From RGIG6353 sp045594565 (lineage in GTDB: Bacteria; Bacillota; Clostridia; Oscillospirales; SIG627): DNA of 16,622 bases. The first letter of the stretch is position 1. Every line of letters starts with the position of its first letter. The position numbers and the translations under genes are program-made. Below are positions 6,739-13,823 of the stretch, in pieces. The stretch covers positions 1-16,622 of the forward strand of contig JAZNYT010000030.1 in assembly GCA_045594565.1 (NCBI GenBank), in the 5' to 3' direction. The notes beneath the pieces are model-generated. The model was not told the DNA's origin. It saw only the letters and a list, made by a program, of their open reading frames with translations, and did no database searches.

Positions 6739-7355
6739 TGATAGCAGTTATTGACTACGGTGTTGGAAACCTTTTCTCTCTTATGTCTTCTCTTCGGGCG
6801 GTAGGTGCAGAGGTTACCGTTACCTCCGATGCCAATGAGATAAGACGCGCCGATAAAATCATACTTCCCGGTGTGGGTGCTTTCGAGGATGCAAGACGTA
6901 AGCTTCGTGAATCGGGACTCGATAAGGTCGTTATTGAAGAAGCAAGAAACGGCAAGAAGCTTATGGGAATATGTCTCGGTATGCAGATGCTTTTTGAAAA
7001 AAGCTTCGAATACGGAGAGCACGAGGGACTGTCTCTCTTAAAGGGAAGCGTTGTTCCTATGGCAGACACTCTCCCTCCTGAACTAAAGATTCCCCATATC
7101 GGCTGGAACGCGCTCGAAAAGAAAAAGGAGCACCCCATATTCAAGTATATAAAAACGGGCGACTTCGTTTATTTCGTTCACTCCTATTACGCCACAGACT
7201 GCGAGGAAAGCCTTCTTTCCACAACCGAATACGGAAAAGAAATCTGCGCGGCGGTTGCACTCGATAACATCACAGGCGCACAGTTCCACCCCGAAAAGAG
7301 CGGTGACGTGGGACTTTCCATACTTCGTGCCTTTGCAGAATGGGGGAACGAATAA
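6738..7355 (+). CDS. hisH: Imidazole glycerol phosphate synthase glutaminase subunit HisH
   Basis: A class I glutamine amidotransferase of 205 residues that releases ammonia and passes it through a tunnel to HisF. Seen: D-Y-G-V-G-N-L near the N-terminus, the oxyanion strand P-G-V-G-A-F at 44-49, the nucleophile C79 in G-I-C-L-G-M-Q, and the other triad residues H184 and E186 in Q-F-H-P-E-K-S. The start ATG shares one base with the hisB stop (TGATG) and is preceded by AAAAGGAG. hisF, its partner, follows after hisA. Confidence 0.96.
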   Translation: MIAVIDYGVGNLFSLMSSLRAVGAEVTVTSDANEIRRADKIILPGVGAFEDARRKLRESGLDKVVIEEARNGKKLMGICLGMQMLFEKSFEYGEHEGLSLLKGSVVPMADTLPPELKIPHIGWNALEKKKEHPIFKYIKTGDFVYFVHSYYATDCEESLLSTTEYGKEICAAVALDNITGAQFHPEKSGDVGLSILRAFAEWGNE

Positions 7356-8068
7356 TGAATATTTTCCCCGCAATTGACCTTTACGACGGCAAGGCTGTAC
7401 GCCTTTACCGAGGCGACTACCAAAATATGACCGTATATAGCGAAAATCCTCTTGAGGTGGCACGTGACTTTGAAAAGAGCGGTGCAGGCTTTATCCATAT
7501 GGTAGACCTTGAGGGCGCAAAGGACGGCACAACCCCAAATATTGACGTGGTTAGGAATATATGTGAGAATACCGGACTCTTCGTTGAAATCGGAGGAGGT
7601 ATTCGAAGCGAAGAGGTGCTGGATAAGTATTTCGGCGCAGGTGTAGGACGTGCGATACTGGGTACTGCCGCAATAAACGACAGAGATTTTCTTGAAAAGG
7701 CTGTAAAAAAATACGGCGACAAAATTGCGGTGGGCGCCGACGTAAGAGATGGCTATATTGCCATTAAGGGATGGCTTGAAACCTCAAAAACTACCCTCGA
7801 CGCCTTTCTTTCGGATATGCAGAGCCTTGGTGTTTCATACGTTATCTGTACCGATATTTCCAAGGACGGCGCAATGTCGGGCACCAACCTTGAAATGTAT
7901 AAAGCCCTCAGCGAAAAATATTCCATGAATATTACCGCATCGGGAGGAGTGTCTACCCTTGACGACATAAAGGCTTTGAGGAAAATGGATATTTACGGTG
8001 CCATAATCGGCAAGGCGTACTATACGGGCGCTATTGATTTAAGAGAAGCTATTGAGGTGGCAAAATGA
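7355..8068 (+). CDS. hisA: ProFAR isomerase HisA
   Basis: A (beta-alpha)8-barrel isomerase that converts ProFAR to PRFAR by an Amadori rearrangement. Start choice: an in-frame ATG at 7340 lies inside hisH, but the ATG at 7355-7357 overlaps the hisH stop (TAATG), follows GGGGGA at 7342-7347, and gives the family N-terminus M-N-I-F-P-A-I-D-L-Y-D-G-K. The protein is then 237 residues. Seen: catalytic D8 and D129 (in V-G-A-D-V-R-D-G), the phosphate-binding G-G-G-I-R at 80-84, and A-S-G-G-V near the C-terminal phosphate site. The last four bases overlap hisF. Confidence 0.96.
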   Translation: MNIFPAIDLYDGKAVRLYRGDYQNMTVYSENPLEVARDFEKSGAGFIHMVDLEGAKDGTTPNIDVVRNICENTGLFVEIGGGIRSEEVLDKYFGAGVGRAILGTAAINDRDFLEKAVKKYGDKIAVGADVRDGYIAIKGWLETSKTTLDAFLSDMQSLGVSYVICTDISKDGAMSGTNLEMYKALSEKYSMNITASGGVSTLDDIKALRKMDIYGAIIGKAYYTGAIDLREAIEVAK

Positions 8069-8823
8069 TAACAAAAAGAATAATTCCTTGCCTTGACGTC
8101 AAAGACGGAAGGGTAGTAAAGGGCGTAAACTTTTTAGGACTCGCCGACGTATCCTCTCCCGTAAAGCTTGCAAAATTCTACTCCGAGTGCGGTGCCGACG
8201 AGCTTGTATTCTACGATATAACCGCATCCGCCGAGGGAAGAGGACTTTTCGTGGATATACTCCGTGAGGTAGCATCTACTATTTTCGTACCCCTCACAGT
8301 TGGCGGCGGTATAAATACCGTCGAGGATTTCGACAGAGTATTGAAATGCGGTGCCGATAAGGTCAGCGTAAATTCAGGCGCCATAAGACGTCCGAAGCTC
8401 ATCGAGGAGGCGGCGAAGAAATACGGCGACCAGTGCGTTGTAATATCCGCCGACGTAAAGAGAGTTGACGGAGTTTACCGCGTATTTGCCAAGGGAGGCA
8501 GAGAGAATACGGGTATGGAGGCGATAGACTGGATAAAGCATGCGGTTGACCTTGGCGCAGGTGAGGTGGTGGTTAATTCCATCGATACCGACGGTGTGAA
8601 GCGCGGCTTTGACCTTGAAATGCTGGATGCGGTTCTGAATGCCGTAAACGTTCCCGTTATCGCATCGGGAGGTGCCGGAAGCACAAAGGATTTCATAGAC
8701 CTTTTCAAGACTCTTCCCACTATCGATGCAGGTCTTGCCGCATCGGTATTCCACTTCGGTGAAATCGAAATAAAGGAGCTCAAAAAAGAGCTTAAAGAAA
8801 ATAATATAAACGTGAGGCTTTAA
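8065..8823 (+). CDS. hisF: Imidazole glycerol phosphate synthase cyclase subunit HisF
   Basis: A (beta-alpha)8-barrel of 252 residues. With ammonia from HisH it turns PRFAR into imidazole glycerol phosphate and AICAR. Seen: I-I-P-C-L-D-V-K-D-G-R-V-V-K-G at the N-terminus with catalytic D11, the second catalytic aspartate D130 in V-I-S-A-D-V, phosphate loops V-G-G-G-I-N near 79-84 and A-S-G-G-A-G-S in the C-terminal half. It is homologous to HisA next door, a known ancient duplication. Start overlaps hisA by ATGA. Confidence 0.97.
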   Translation: MITKRIIPCLDVKDGRVVKGVNFLGLADVSSPVKLAKFYSECGADELVFYDITASAEGRGLFVDILREVASTIFVPLTVGGGINTVEDFDRVLKCGADKVSVNSGAIRRPKLIEEAAKKYGDQCVVISADVKRVDGVYRVFAKGGRENTGMEAIDWIKHAVDLGAGEVVVNSIDTDGVKRGFDLEMLDAVLNAVNVPVIASGGAGSTKDFIDLFKTLPTIDAGLAASVFHFGEIEIKELKKELKENNINVRL

Positions 8824-8825
8824 AA

Positions 8826-9476
8826 ATGATAAATATAGAAGAACTTAAATTTGACGAAAAAGGACTAATCCCCGCCATTGTGGTAGACTCAATAAACGGA
8901 GAGGTGCTCACCCTTGCATATATGAATAAGGAGAGCCTTAAGGTTACGATGGAAAAGGGTCTTACCTGCTTCTTCAGCCGTTCAAGAAACGAGCTTTGGC
9001 TTAAAGGGGAGACAAGCGGAAATTATCAGCACGTTGTTTCCATTACCGCCGATTGCGATAAGGATGCCCTTGTAGTGGTTGTCGAAAAGGACGGACCCGC
9101 TTGTCACGAAGGCACAAACTCCTGCTTTACCAACCCCGTTTTCCGGAGCGAAGAGCTTCATCAGTTTACTCTCGACTCACTGGCAACACTTCTTGAGGGC
9201 AGAAGAAAGGATCGCCCCGAGGGCTCATACACTACCTATCTTTTCGATAAGGGAATCGACAAGATTTTAAAGAAGGTAGGAGAGGAATGCACCGAGGTTA
9301 TTATCGCAGGTAAGGCAGACGATAAGAAGGAAACTATATACGAGATTGCCGACCTTGCTTATCACGTAATGGTTCTTATGTGTGAGATGGGAATAAGTGT
9401 TGAGGACGTACACCGCGAGCTTGCCTCCCGTCATATAATCGACAAGAAGGTCAAGCAGGAGAAAATGACAAAATGA
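8826..9476 (+). CDS. hisIE: Bifunctional phosphoribosyl-AMP cyclohydrolase / phosphoribosyl-ATP pyrophosphatase HisIE
   Basis: A fusion enzyme of 216 residues for steps two and three of the pathway. Residues 1-105 are HisI: A-Y-M-N-K-E-S near 31-37, the metal-binding D-C-D-K-D at 76-80 and C93/C100 in C-H-E-G-T-N-S-C. These fit the zinc and magnesium sites of the family. Residues 115-205 are HisE: a helical MazG-like domain with L-L-E-G-R-R-K-D-R-P-E-G-S-Y-T at 122-136, K-V-G-E-E-C-T-E at 150-157 and D-L-A-Y-H near 176-180. It lies two bases after hisF and overlaps the phosphatase gene by ATGA. Confidence 0.96.
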   Translation: MINIEELKFDEKGLIPAIVVDSINGEVLTLAYMNKESLKVTMEKGLTCFFSRSRNELWLKGETSGNYQHVVSITADCDKDALVVVVEKDGPACHEGTNSCFTNPVFRSEELHQFTLDSLATLLEGRRKDRPEGSYTTYLFDKGIDKILKKVGEECTEVIIAGKADDKKETIYEIADLAYHVMVLMCEMGISVEDVHRELASRHIIDKKVKQEKMTK

Positions 9477-10273
9477 CCCTCTCTGCATTTCATACACACT
9501 GTACCTTTTGCGACGGTAAAAACACTGCCGAGGAAATGGTGCTCCGAGCCATTGAAGAGGGATGCCCCGAAATAGGCTTTTCATCTCACTCCTATACCGA
9601 GCACGATAAAAGATGGTGTATGTCTCGTGAAAACACCGAGCTTTATAAAAATGAGATACTTCGCCTTAAGGATAAGTATTCTGACAGAATACAGATTTTC
9701 CTCGGAATAGAGTACGACTATTTTTCGGACTTTGATACAAGTGACTTCGACTACGTTCTGGGCTCGGTGCATTACGTTTTAAAAAACGGATATTATATTC
9801 CCGTAGACGAAACGGCAAAGCACCATAAGGATGCCATAAGCGAGCTTTATGGCGGCGACGTTGACGGACTTGCCGAGGACTACTATAAAACTATTGGGGA
9901 TATTTACAACAAAACAGGGTGCAATATTGTCGGACATTTCGATATAATTACAAAGTTTGATGAAAGGGATAAGGTGTACGATACTGCAAGTCCGAGATAC
10001 AGAAGAGCGGCGCTCTCCGCTCTCGATGACCTTGAAAAGTGCCCTGTCACTTTTGAAATAAACACGGGCGCTATATCGAGAGGATACCGCACGTCTCCTT
10101 ACCCCGAAAGCTTCATACTTGAGGAAATGGGCAAGAGGGGAGTTGGTCTTATTATAACTCCCGATACCCACCGTGCCGACACTCTCCTTTTCGGAATGAG
10201 CGAGGTGGAGGAGTACCTTAAGAAGAGAGGTTTTAGCTATTTCACCTCTATGAAAGAAATTCTTGAAAAATAA
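9473..10273 (+). CDS. hisJ: PHP-family histidinol-phosphatase (HisJ/HisK type)
   Basis: Removes the phosphate of histidinol phosphate before HisD acts. A PHP-domain metal hydrolase of 266 residues. Seen: metal-binding motifs H7-T-H9, H39 (S-S-H-S), E80 (G-I-E-Y-D-Y), H100 (G-S-V-H-Y-V), H155 (V-G-H-F-D) and D231-T-H233 (T-P-D-T-H), matching the expected trinuclear site. It overlaps hisIE by four bases and is the last gene of the operon. It supplies the activity missing from the monofunctional HisB. No obvious terminator follows before the tRNA promoter, so some read-through into the tRNA genes is possible. The gene is called hisK or hisJ in different species. Confidence 0.92.
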   Translation: MTLSAFHTHCTFCDGKNTAEEMVLRAIEEGCPEIGFSSHSYTEHDKRWCMSRENTELYKNEILRLKDKYSDRIQIFLGIEYDYFSDFDTSDFDYVLGSVHYVLKNGYYIPVDETAKHHKDAISELYGGDVDGLAEDYYKTIGDIYNKTGCNIVGHFDIITKFDERDKVYDTASPRYRRAALSALDDLEKCPVTFEINTGAISRGYRTSPYPESFILEEMGKRGVGLIITPDTHRADTLLFGMSEVEEYLKKRGFSYFTSMKEILEK

Positions 10274-10296
10274 ATTAAAAAAATGCAAAAATTGTC

Positions 10297-10325
10297 TTGA
10301 CAAATCGCTTTTGTCGTGATATTAT
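10297..10325 (+). promoter_or_regulatory. Promoter of the tRNA cluster
   Basis: TTGACA at 10297-10302, 17-base spacer, TATTAT at 10320-10325, about 21 bases before the first tRNA. Confidence 0.75.
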
Positions 10326-10346
10326 ATATTGCGTTGAGTCGCTTAT

Positions 10347-10422
<76 letters not shown>

Positions 10423-10439
10423 TCTGCGACTCACCACCT

Positions 10440-10515
10440 GCGGATTTAGCTCATTTGGTAGAGCGCGACCTTGCCAAGGTCGAGGTGGCGGGTTCGAGCC
10501 CCGTAATCCGCTCCA
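10440..10515 (+). tRNA. tRNA-Gly (GCC)
   Basis: Acceptor GCGGATT pairs with AATCCGC; discriminator T plus encoded CCA (10512-10515). The anticodon loop TTGCCAA gives GCC at 10473-10475. The T-loop TTCGAGC is present. Confidence 0.96.
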
Positions 10516-10520
10516 AACGT

Positions 10521-10596
10521 GGGGGTTTAGCTCAGCTGGGAGAGCATCTGCCTTACAAGCAGAGGGTCACAGGTTCGAGCCCTGTAGTCCCCACCA
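10521..10596 (+). tRNA. tRNA-Val (TAC)
   Basis: Acceptor GGGGGTT pairs with AGTCCCC, with two wobble pairs; ends ACCA at 10593-10596. The anticodon stem TCTGC/GCAGA encloses CTTACAA with anticodon TAC at 10554-10556. Confidence 0.95.
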
Positions 10597-10599
10597 TAC

Positions 10600-10676
10600 G
10601 GCCTGGTAGTTCAGTTGGTTAGAACGCTAGCCTGTCACGCTAGAGGTCGTGGGTTCGAGTCCCATCCAGGTCGCCA
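10600..10676 (+). tRNA. tRNA-Asp (GTC)
   Basis: Acceptor GGCCTGG pairs with CCAGGTC (one G-T); discriminator G plus CCA at 10673-10676. The anticodon stem CTAGC/GCTAG encloses CTGTCAC with GTC at 10634-10636. At 77 nt it has one extra D-loop base, as usual for tRNA-Asp. Confidence 0.96.
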
Positions 10677-10682
10677 AGTCGT

Positions 10683-10758
10683 GCTGATATAGCTCAGTTG
10701 GTAGAGCACATCCTTGGTAAGGATGAGGTCACCAGTTCGACTCTGGTTATCAGCTCCA
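10683..10758 (+). tRNA. tRNA-Thr (GGT)
   Basis: Acceptor GCTGATA pairs with TATCAGC; discriminator T plus CCA at 10755-10758. The anticodon stem CATCC/GGATG encloses TTGGTAA with GGT at 10716-10718. Confidence 0.95.
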
Positions 10759-10759
10759 A

Positions 10760-10790
10760 AAGAAACGAAGTGAAAGCTTCGTTCTTTTTT
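10760..10790 (+). terminator. Intrinsic terminator of the tRNA cluster
   Basis: AACGAAG (10764-10770) pairs with CTTCGTT (10777-10783) around a 6-base loop, extendable past one bulged A by G10762-C10784 and A-T pairs. A T run follows at 10785-10790. Confidence 0.85.
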
Positions 10791-10800
10791 ATTACATTTG

Positions 10801-10829
10801 TTGACATTTTATTATATTTGTGATATATT
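10801..10829 (+). promoter_or_regulatory. Promoter of the folT-folC operon
   Basis: TTGACA at 10801-10806, 17-base spacer, TATATT at 10824-10829. The predicted start near 10836 coincides with the first base of the riboswitch P1 stem. Confidence 0.8.
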
Positions 10830-10835
10830 ATCTCT

Positions 10836-10933
10836 TGCAGAGTAGAGTTAACTGCGTAAAGTGCTTATCGGACGGGGAGTTGCCGATTTGACGAAGGGTA
10901 CGCCTGCGGTAGTTTAACTCGCATCCCGCTGCT
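10836..10933 (+). promoter_or_regulatory. Tetrahydrofolate (THF) riboswitch aptamer
   Basis: The segment carries the conserved THF-I blocks in order: GCAGAGTAGA (10837-10846), TGCGTAAAGTGC (10853-10864), GGGGAGTTG (10874-10882), GACGAAGGG (10890-10898), CCTGCGGT (10903-10910) and GCATCCCGCTGC (10921-10932). Helices seen: P1 GCAG (10837-10840) with CTGC (10929-10932), P2 GAGTTAA (10845-10851) with TTAACTC (10914-10920), and ATCGG (10867-10871) with CCGAT (10883-10887). It precedes a folate transporter gene, the usual target of this class. It binds reduced folates and normally turns expression off. Confidence 0.92.
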
Positions 10934-10997
10934 ACAATTAAGAGCTTATTACCTCCTTAATGGTAGCATATTAAATTTTGCTCCATAGAAGGAGGTA
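10930..10997 (+). promoter_or_regulatory. Translational expression platform of the THF riboswitch
   Basis: Two mutually exclusive hairpins are visible. The antisequestor uses TGCTAC (10930-10935) with GTAGCA (10963-10968) and ATTAAG (10937-10942) with CTTAAT (10956-10961). The sequestor uses TACCTCC (10950-10956) with the ribosome site GGAGGTA (10991-10997), plus ATGG-AGCA (10960-10968, one bulged T) with TGCTCCAT (10979-10986). The antisequestor shares 10930-10932 with aptamer stem P1. Ligand-stabilised P1 should therefore break it, free the sequestor and block folT translation. Pairings are seen; the switching order is inference. Confidence 0.75.
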
Positions 10998-11003
10998 TTT
11001 TTT

Positions 11004-11525
11004 ATGGATAAAAAACTTACTACAAGAAGAATTACCTTTTCCGCACTCCTCGTTGCCATGAGTGTAATTATCGGTATATTTTGCAAAAACTTTATGAACT
11101 TCGGAGGAGGACTTTTCAGAGTCACCTTCGAGAATCTGCCCATAATATTATCGGGTATCCTCTTCGGACCCGTGACAGGCGGTCTTGTGGGAATTGCCAC
11201 CGACCTTATCAGCTATCTGTTATCTGCCCAGATTTATCCCCCTAACCTTATAGTTACCTTCGGTGCTATGATGATTGGTGTAACGTCGGGTGTTGTTTCA
11301 CACTTTTTCGTGAAGAAGATGGGCTACGCCAAGCTTATTATATCCGGCGTTGTAGCTCACCTTATCGGCTCGGTTGTTATAAAATCAATAGGACTTTATA
11401 CCTTCTATGGAATAGCGGTCCTTTGGAGAATACCCCTTTATGCCGTTATCGTTGCAATCGAGGTTTCGATAATGTGCCTCCTTTATAAAAACAGCAACTT
11501 CAAAAATTTATTTGAAACGCTTTGA
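11004..11525 (+). CDS. folT: Folate ECF transporter S component FolT
   Basis: A 173-residue membrane protein with about six hydrophobic segments. It binds folate and uses the shared ECF energising module, which is not encoded here. Seen: a basic N-terminus (K-K-L-T-T-R-R-I-T-F-S-A-L-L), the S-component pattern L-P-I-I-L-S-G-I-L-F-G-P-V-T-G-G-L-V-G at about 46-64, then A-T-D-L-I-S-Y-L and P-P-N-L-I-V-T-F-G. GGAGG (10991-10995) lies 8 bases before the ATG and is the target of the sequestor hairpin. S components of different vitamins look alike; the THF riboswitch upstream and folC downstream point to folate. The stop is 14 bases before my chosen folC start. Confidence 0.93.
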   Translation: MDKKLTTRRITFSALLVAMSVIIGIFCKNFMNFGGGLFRVTFENLPIILSGILFGPVTGGLVGIATDLISYLLSAQIYPPNLIVTFGAMMIGVTSGVVSHFFVKKMGYAKLIISGVVAHLIGSVVIKSIGLYTFYGIAVLWRIPLYAVIVAIEVSIMCLLYKNSNFKNLFETL

Positions 11526-11539
11526 GATTGGAGAAAAAA

Positions 11540-12805
11540 GTGAACTACAAAGAAACACTTGAATTTATACACTCGGTATGCTGGAAGGGAAGCCGTCCCG
11601 GACTTGAGAGAACAATAGAGCTTCTTGCATCAATGGGCAACCCCGAAAAAAAGCTTAAATTCGTTCATATCGCAGGTACTAACGGCAAAGGCTCAACCGC
11701 CTCTATGACCGCGAATATTCTTGAAAAAGCAGGATACACAGTAGGTCTTTATACCTCCCCATATATCTTCACCTTTAACGAAAGAATGAGAGTGAACGGT
11801 GAGAATATCTCGGACGAAGAGCTGGTTTCGGTTACAGAATTTGTAAAGCCTCTTGCCGAAAAGATGGAGGATAGCCCTACCGAGTTTGAGCTTGTAACCT
11901 GTATCGCCTTTGAATATTTCTATCGCAAAAGGTGCGATATCGTAGTTTTGGAAGTCGGAATGGGTGGAGAGCTTGACTCTACCAACGTTATCGACTCACC
12001 CGAGGTGGCGGTTATAACAAATATAGGACTCGACCATACCGAGTTTCTCGGCGATACCCTTGAAAAGATTGCCGAAACAAAATCGAAAATTATAAAAGAA
12101 AACTCTATTGCAGTCCTTTACCCTTCAACAGACGGTGTTAGGGGCGTCATTGAGAAAAGATGCAAGGATATCGGTGCAAAGCTTAAAATAGCGGAATTCC
12201 ACGAAATGAAGCTAGACAGTGCATCTCTTGAAGGACAAATTTTCGACTTCAAAGACCTTAAAAACGTAAAGCTCCCTCTCCTCGGAAGACATCAGCTGAA
12301 CAACACCGCAACAGTTCTTGCGGTTGTTGAGTCACTTCGTGAAAAAGGCTGGAATATAACCGATGACAATATTATAAATGGAATTGAGAACGTCAGATGG
12401 CAGGGCAGATTTGAGCTTGTGTCGGAGAATCCCACCTTTATCGTTGACGGAGGACATAACCCACAGTGCGCGGCAGCACTCTTTGAAAACGTTAAAAGCT
12501 ACCTTGGTGATAAAAAACTCGTTGTACTGACAGGCGTCCTTGCCGATAAGGACTACGACAGTATGTACGCCGATATGGCGACCCTTACCGCAGAATTTGT
12601 AACAGTAACCCCTCCAAATCCGAGAGCACTCTCTGCCGAAAAACTTGCCGACTACCTCGCACGCTTCTCAAAACCCGCAACGGCGGCAAACTCTATCGAA
12701 GAGGGCGTAAAGCTCGCAAAAGAGAAGGCAGGGGAGAACGGCGCCGTCCTCGCCTACGGCTCACTTTATATGGTGGCTGATATTGAGAAATCAGCACGTT
12801 CTTAA
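11540..12805 (+). CDS. folC: Folylpolyglutamate synthase / dihydrofolate synthase FolC
   Basis: A Mur-ligase-like ATP enzyme that adds glutamates to folates, retaining imported folate in the cell; some homologues also make dihydrofolate. Start choice: TTG codons at 11522 and 11528 are in frame, but TTGGAG (11528-11533) is a good ribosome site for GTG at 11540-11542. That start gives the family N-terminus M-N-Y-K-E-T-L-E-F-I-H-S-V-C-W-K-G-S-R-P-G-L-E and 421 residues. Seen: P-loop G-T-N-G-K-G-S at 46-52, T-S-P-Y-I-F, G-L-D-H-T-E-F-L-G-D-T, G-R-H-Q-L-N-N, and the C-terminal V-D-G-G-H-N-P. It sits right after folT under the THF riboswitch, coupling import with glutamylation. Confidence 0.95.
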   Translation: MNYKETLEFIHSVCWKGSRPGLERTIELLASMGNPEKKLKFVHIAGTNGKGSTASMTANILEKAGYTVGLYTSPYIFTFNERMRVNGENISDEELVSVTEFVKPLAEKMEDSPTEFELVTCIAFEYFYRKRCDIVVLEVGMGGELDSTNVIDSPEVAVITNIGLDHTEFLGDTLEKIAETKSKIIKENSIAVLYPSTDGVRGVIEKRCKDIGAKLKIAEFHEMKLDSASLEGQIFDFKDLKNVKLPLLGRHQLNNTATVLAVVESLREKGWNITDDNIINGIENVRWQGRFELVSENPTFIVDGGHNPQCAAALFENVKSYLGDKKLVVLTGVLADKDYDSMYADMATLTAEFVTVTPPNPRALSAEKLADYLARFSKPATAANSIEEGVKLAKEKAGENGAVLAYGSLYMVADIEKSARS

Positions 12806-12820
12806 ATAACGGAGAATGAA

Positions 12821-13423
12821 ATGAAAACACTTCTTATACTATTGCTTGTTGTTTCTAACCTTCTGTTTACTCATAACCAAGAGTGCATACCACAAAAAGA
12901 AGAAACAAAGAATGACAATGTAGATTTTTACTTAAATGCCGTCGATATCAACGAAAACATGGCACAGAAGTTTTTGAACGGAGAAATTACTGTTGATAAT
13001 TACGACGATAAGAAGAACGTTGCCGTTTTTGAAATCGGATATTTTGGAACACCCACGAAATACGCCCTCGTTGATTTAGACGAAGACGGGGCAAGAGAGC
13101 TTGTCGTTGTGGTTGACCCGTCGGGAGACAGGATAATAATTGATATAACAGAAGGGGTCAGCACAGCGTATTATCTCCCAATCCGATGGTATAACGATAT
13201 AAAAAAAGACGGCACAGCAAGCTGGAGCTCCAGCGCTTTTGATAACGGTATTCATAAAATAAGCTTTTTAGACGGTCAAGTAGAGTTTGAAGATATTATC
13301 GTTCACAATACTTATGAGGGCATATTTACTGTAAACGGAAAAGACGTGAGCGAGGAAGAATGTAATAAAGCTTTAGCTCAGCACTATGAAAAAGAATCCG
13401 TCGAATGGATTGATATTGAATAA
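12821..13423 (+). CDS. Predicted secreted protein with an Asp-rich calcium-like motif, function unknown
   Basis: I do not recognise a named family. The 200-residue product begins with M-K-T and a hydrophobic stretch (residues 4-16), a plausible Sec signal peptide. C22 is not preceded by a convincing lipobox, so a lipoprotein is possible but unsupported. The mature part is acidic. Residues 85-96 read D-L-D-E-D-G-A-R-E-L-V-V, the D-x-D-x-D-G pattern of calcium loops in FG-GAP/VCBS-like or EF-hand-like repeats, preceded by K-Y-A-L-V. Only one copy is seen. It starts 15 bases after folC behind GGAG and has no promoter of its own, so it is probably co-transcribed with folT-folC. A strong hairpin follows its stop. 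Confidence 0.7.
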   Translation: MKTLLILLLVVSNLLFTHNQECIPQKEETKNDNVDFYLNAVDINENMAQKFLNGEITVDNYDDKKNVAVFEIGYFGTPTKYALVDLDEDGARELVVVVDPSGDRIIIDITEGVSTAYYLPIRWYNDIKKDGTASWSSSAFDNGIHKISFLDGQVEFEDIIVHNTYEGIFTVNGKDVSEEECNKALAQHYEKESVEWIDIE

Positions 13424-13453
13424 ATAAACGGACAGAGAAATCTGTCCGTTTAT
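13424..13453 (+). terminator. Terminator hairpin closing the folate operon
   Basis: A perfect 13-bp inverted repeat (13424-13436 with 13441-13453) with a GAAA loop. The following T run is weak, but the position right after the stop codon supports termination. Confidence 0.7.
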
Positions 13454-13469
13454 TGACTATTTTTGTATA

Positions 13470-13528
13470 TTGTTATGACAACGTGCATATAATATATTGA
13501 CAATGTAATATTGCTGTGCTATATTATA
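13470..13528 (+). promoter_or_regulatory. Promoter and candidate autoregulatory sites of the antitoxin gene
   Basis: TTGACA (13497-13502), 17-base spacer and TATATT (13520-13525) form the promoter. Around it lie three symmetric elements: TTGT-TATG-ACAA (13470-13481), ATTG-A-CAAT (13496-13504, over the -35), and an inverted pair TATAATATA (13488-13496) / TATATTATA (13520-13528, over the -10). RelB-type antitoxins repress their own promoters through palindromes. Which element is used is inference, and the AT-rich pair could be chance. Confidence 0.5.
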
Positions 13529-13547
13529 AGTGAAAGGAGTTGATATT

Positions 13548-13823
13548 ATGGCAATTACCAACGTAACGATGAGAATGGACGAGGAGCTTAAAGCACAGCT
13601 TCAAGAGCTTGTTTCTAATCTTGGAATGGATATGACAACGTTTTTCACTCTTTCTGCAAAGCAAGCGGTAAGAGAGCAGAGAATACCTTTTGATATTACT
13701 ATGCGTGTCCCAAACGCCGAAACCCTTGAAGCAATAGCCGAGGTTAAGGCTATGAAAGCCGATAAAACTTTAGGAAAGAGTTACACCGACGTTGATGAAA
13801 TGATGAAGGAGCTTTTGAAATAA
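13548..13823 (+). CDS. RelB/DinJ-family antitoxin
   Basis: A ribbon-helix-helix type antitoxin of 91 residues. An in-frame GTG at 13530 lies within the promoter and ribosome-site region; GAAAGGAG (13532-13539) serves the ATG at 13548-13550, which I use. Seen: M-A-I-T-N-V-T-M-R-M-D-E-E-L-K at the N-terminus (beta strand then helix), L-G-M-D-M-T-T-F-F-T-L-S-A-K-Q-A-V as the second helix, and R-I-P-F-D-I, the classic DinJ/RelB junction. The C-terminal part would wrap the toxin. The stop shares one base with the toxin start (TAATG). The gene looks intact although the partner toxin is interrupted. Confidence 0.92.
   Translation: MAITNVTMRMDEELKAQLQELVSNLGMDMTTFFTLSAKQAVREQRIPFDITMRVPNAETLEAIAEVKAMKADKTLGKSYTDVDEMMKELLK

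Noticed and set aside
10274..10296. Terminator after the histidine operon
   Set aside because: The stretch is A/T-rich but shows no stem; only a promoter for the tRNA genes is visible.
11522..11530. TTG starts for folC at 11522 and 11528
   Set aside because: TTGGAG at 11528-11533 is correctly spaced for GTG at 11540, which yields the family N-terminus.
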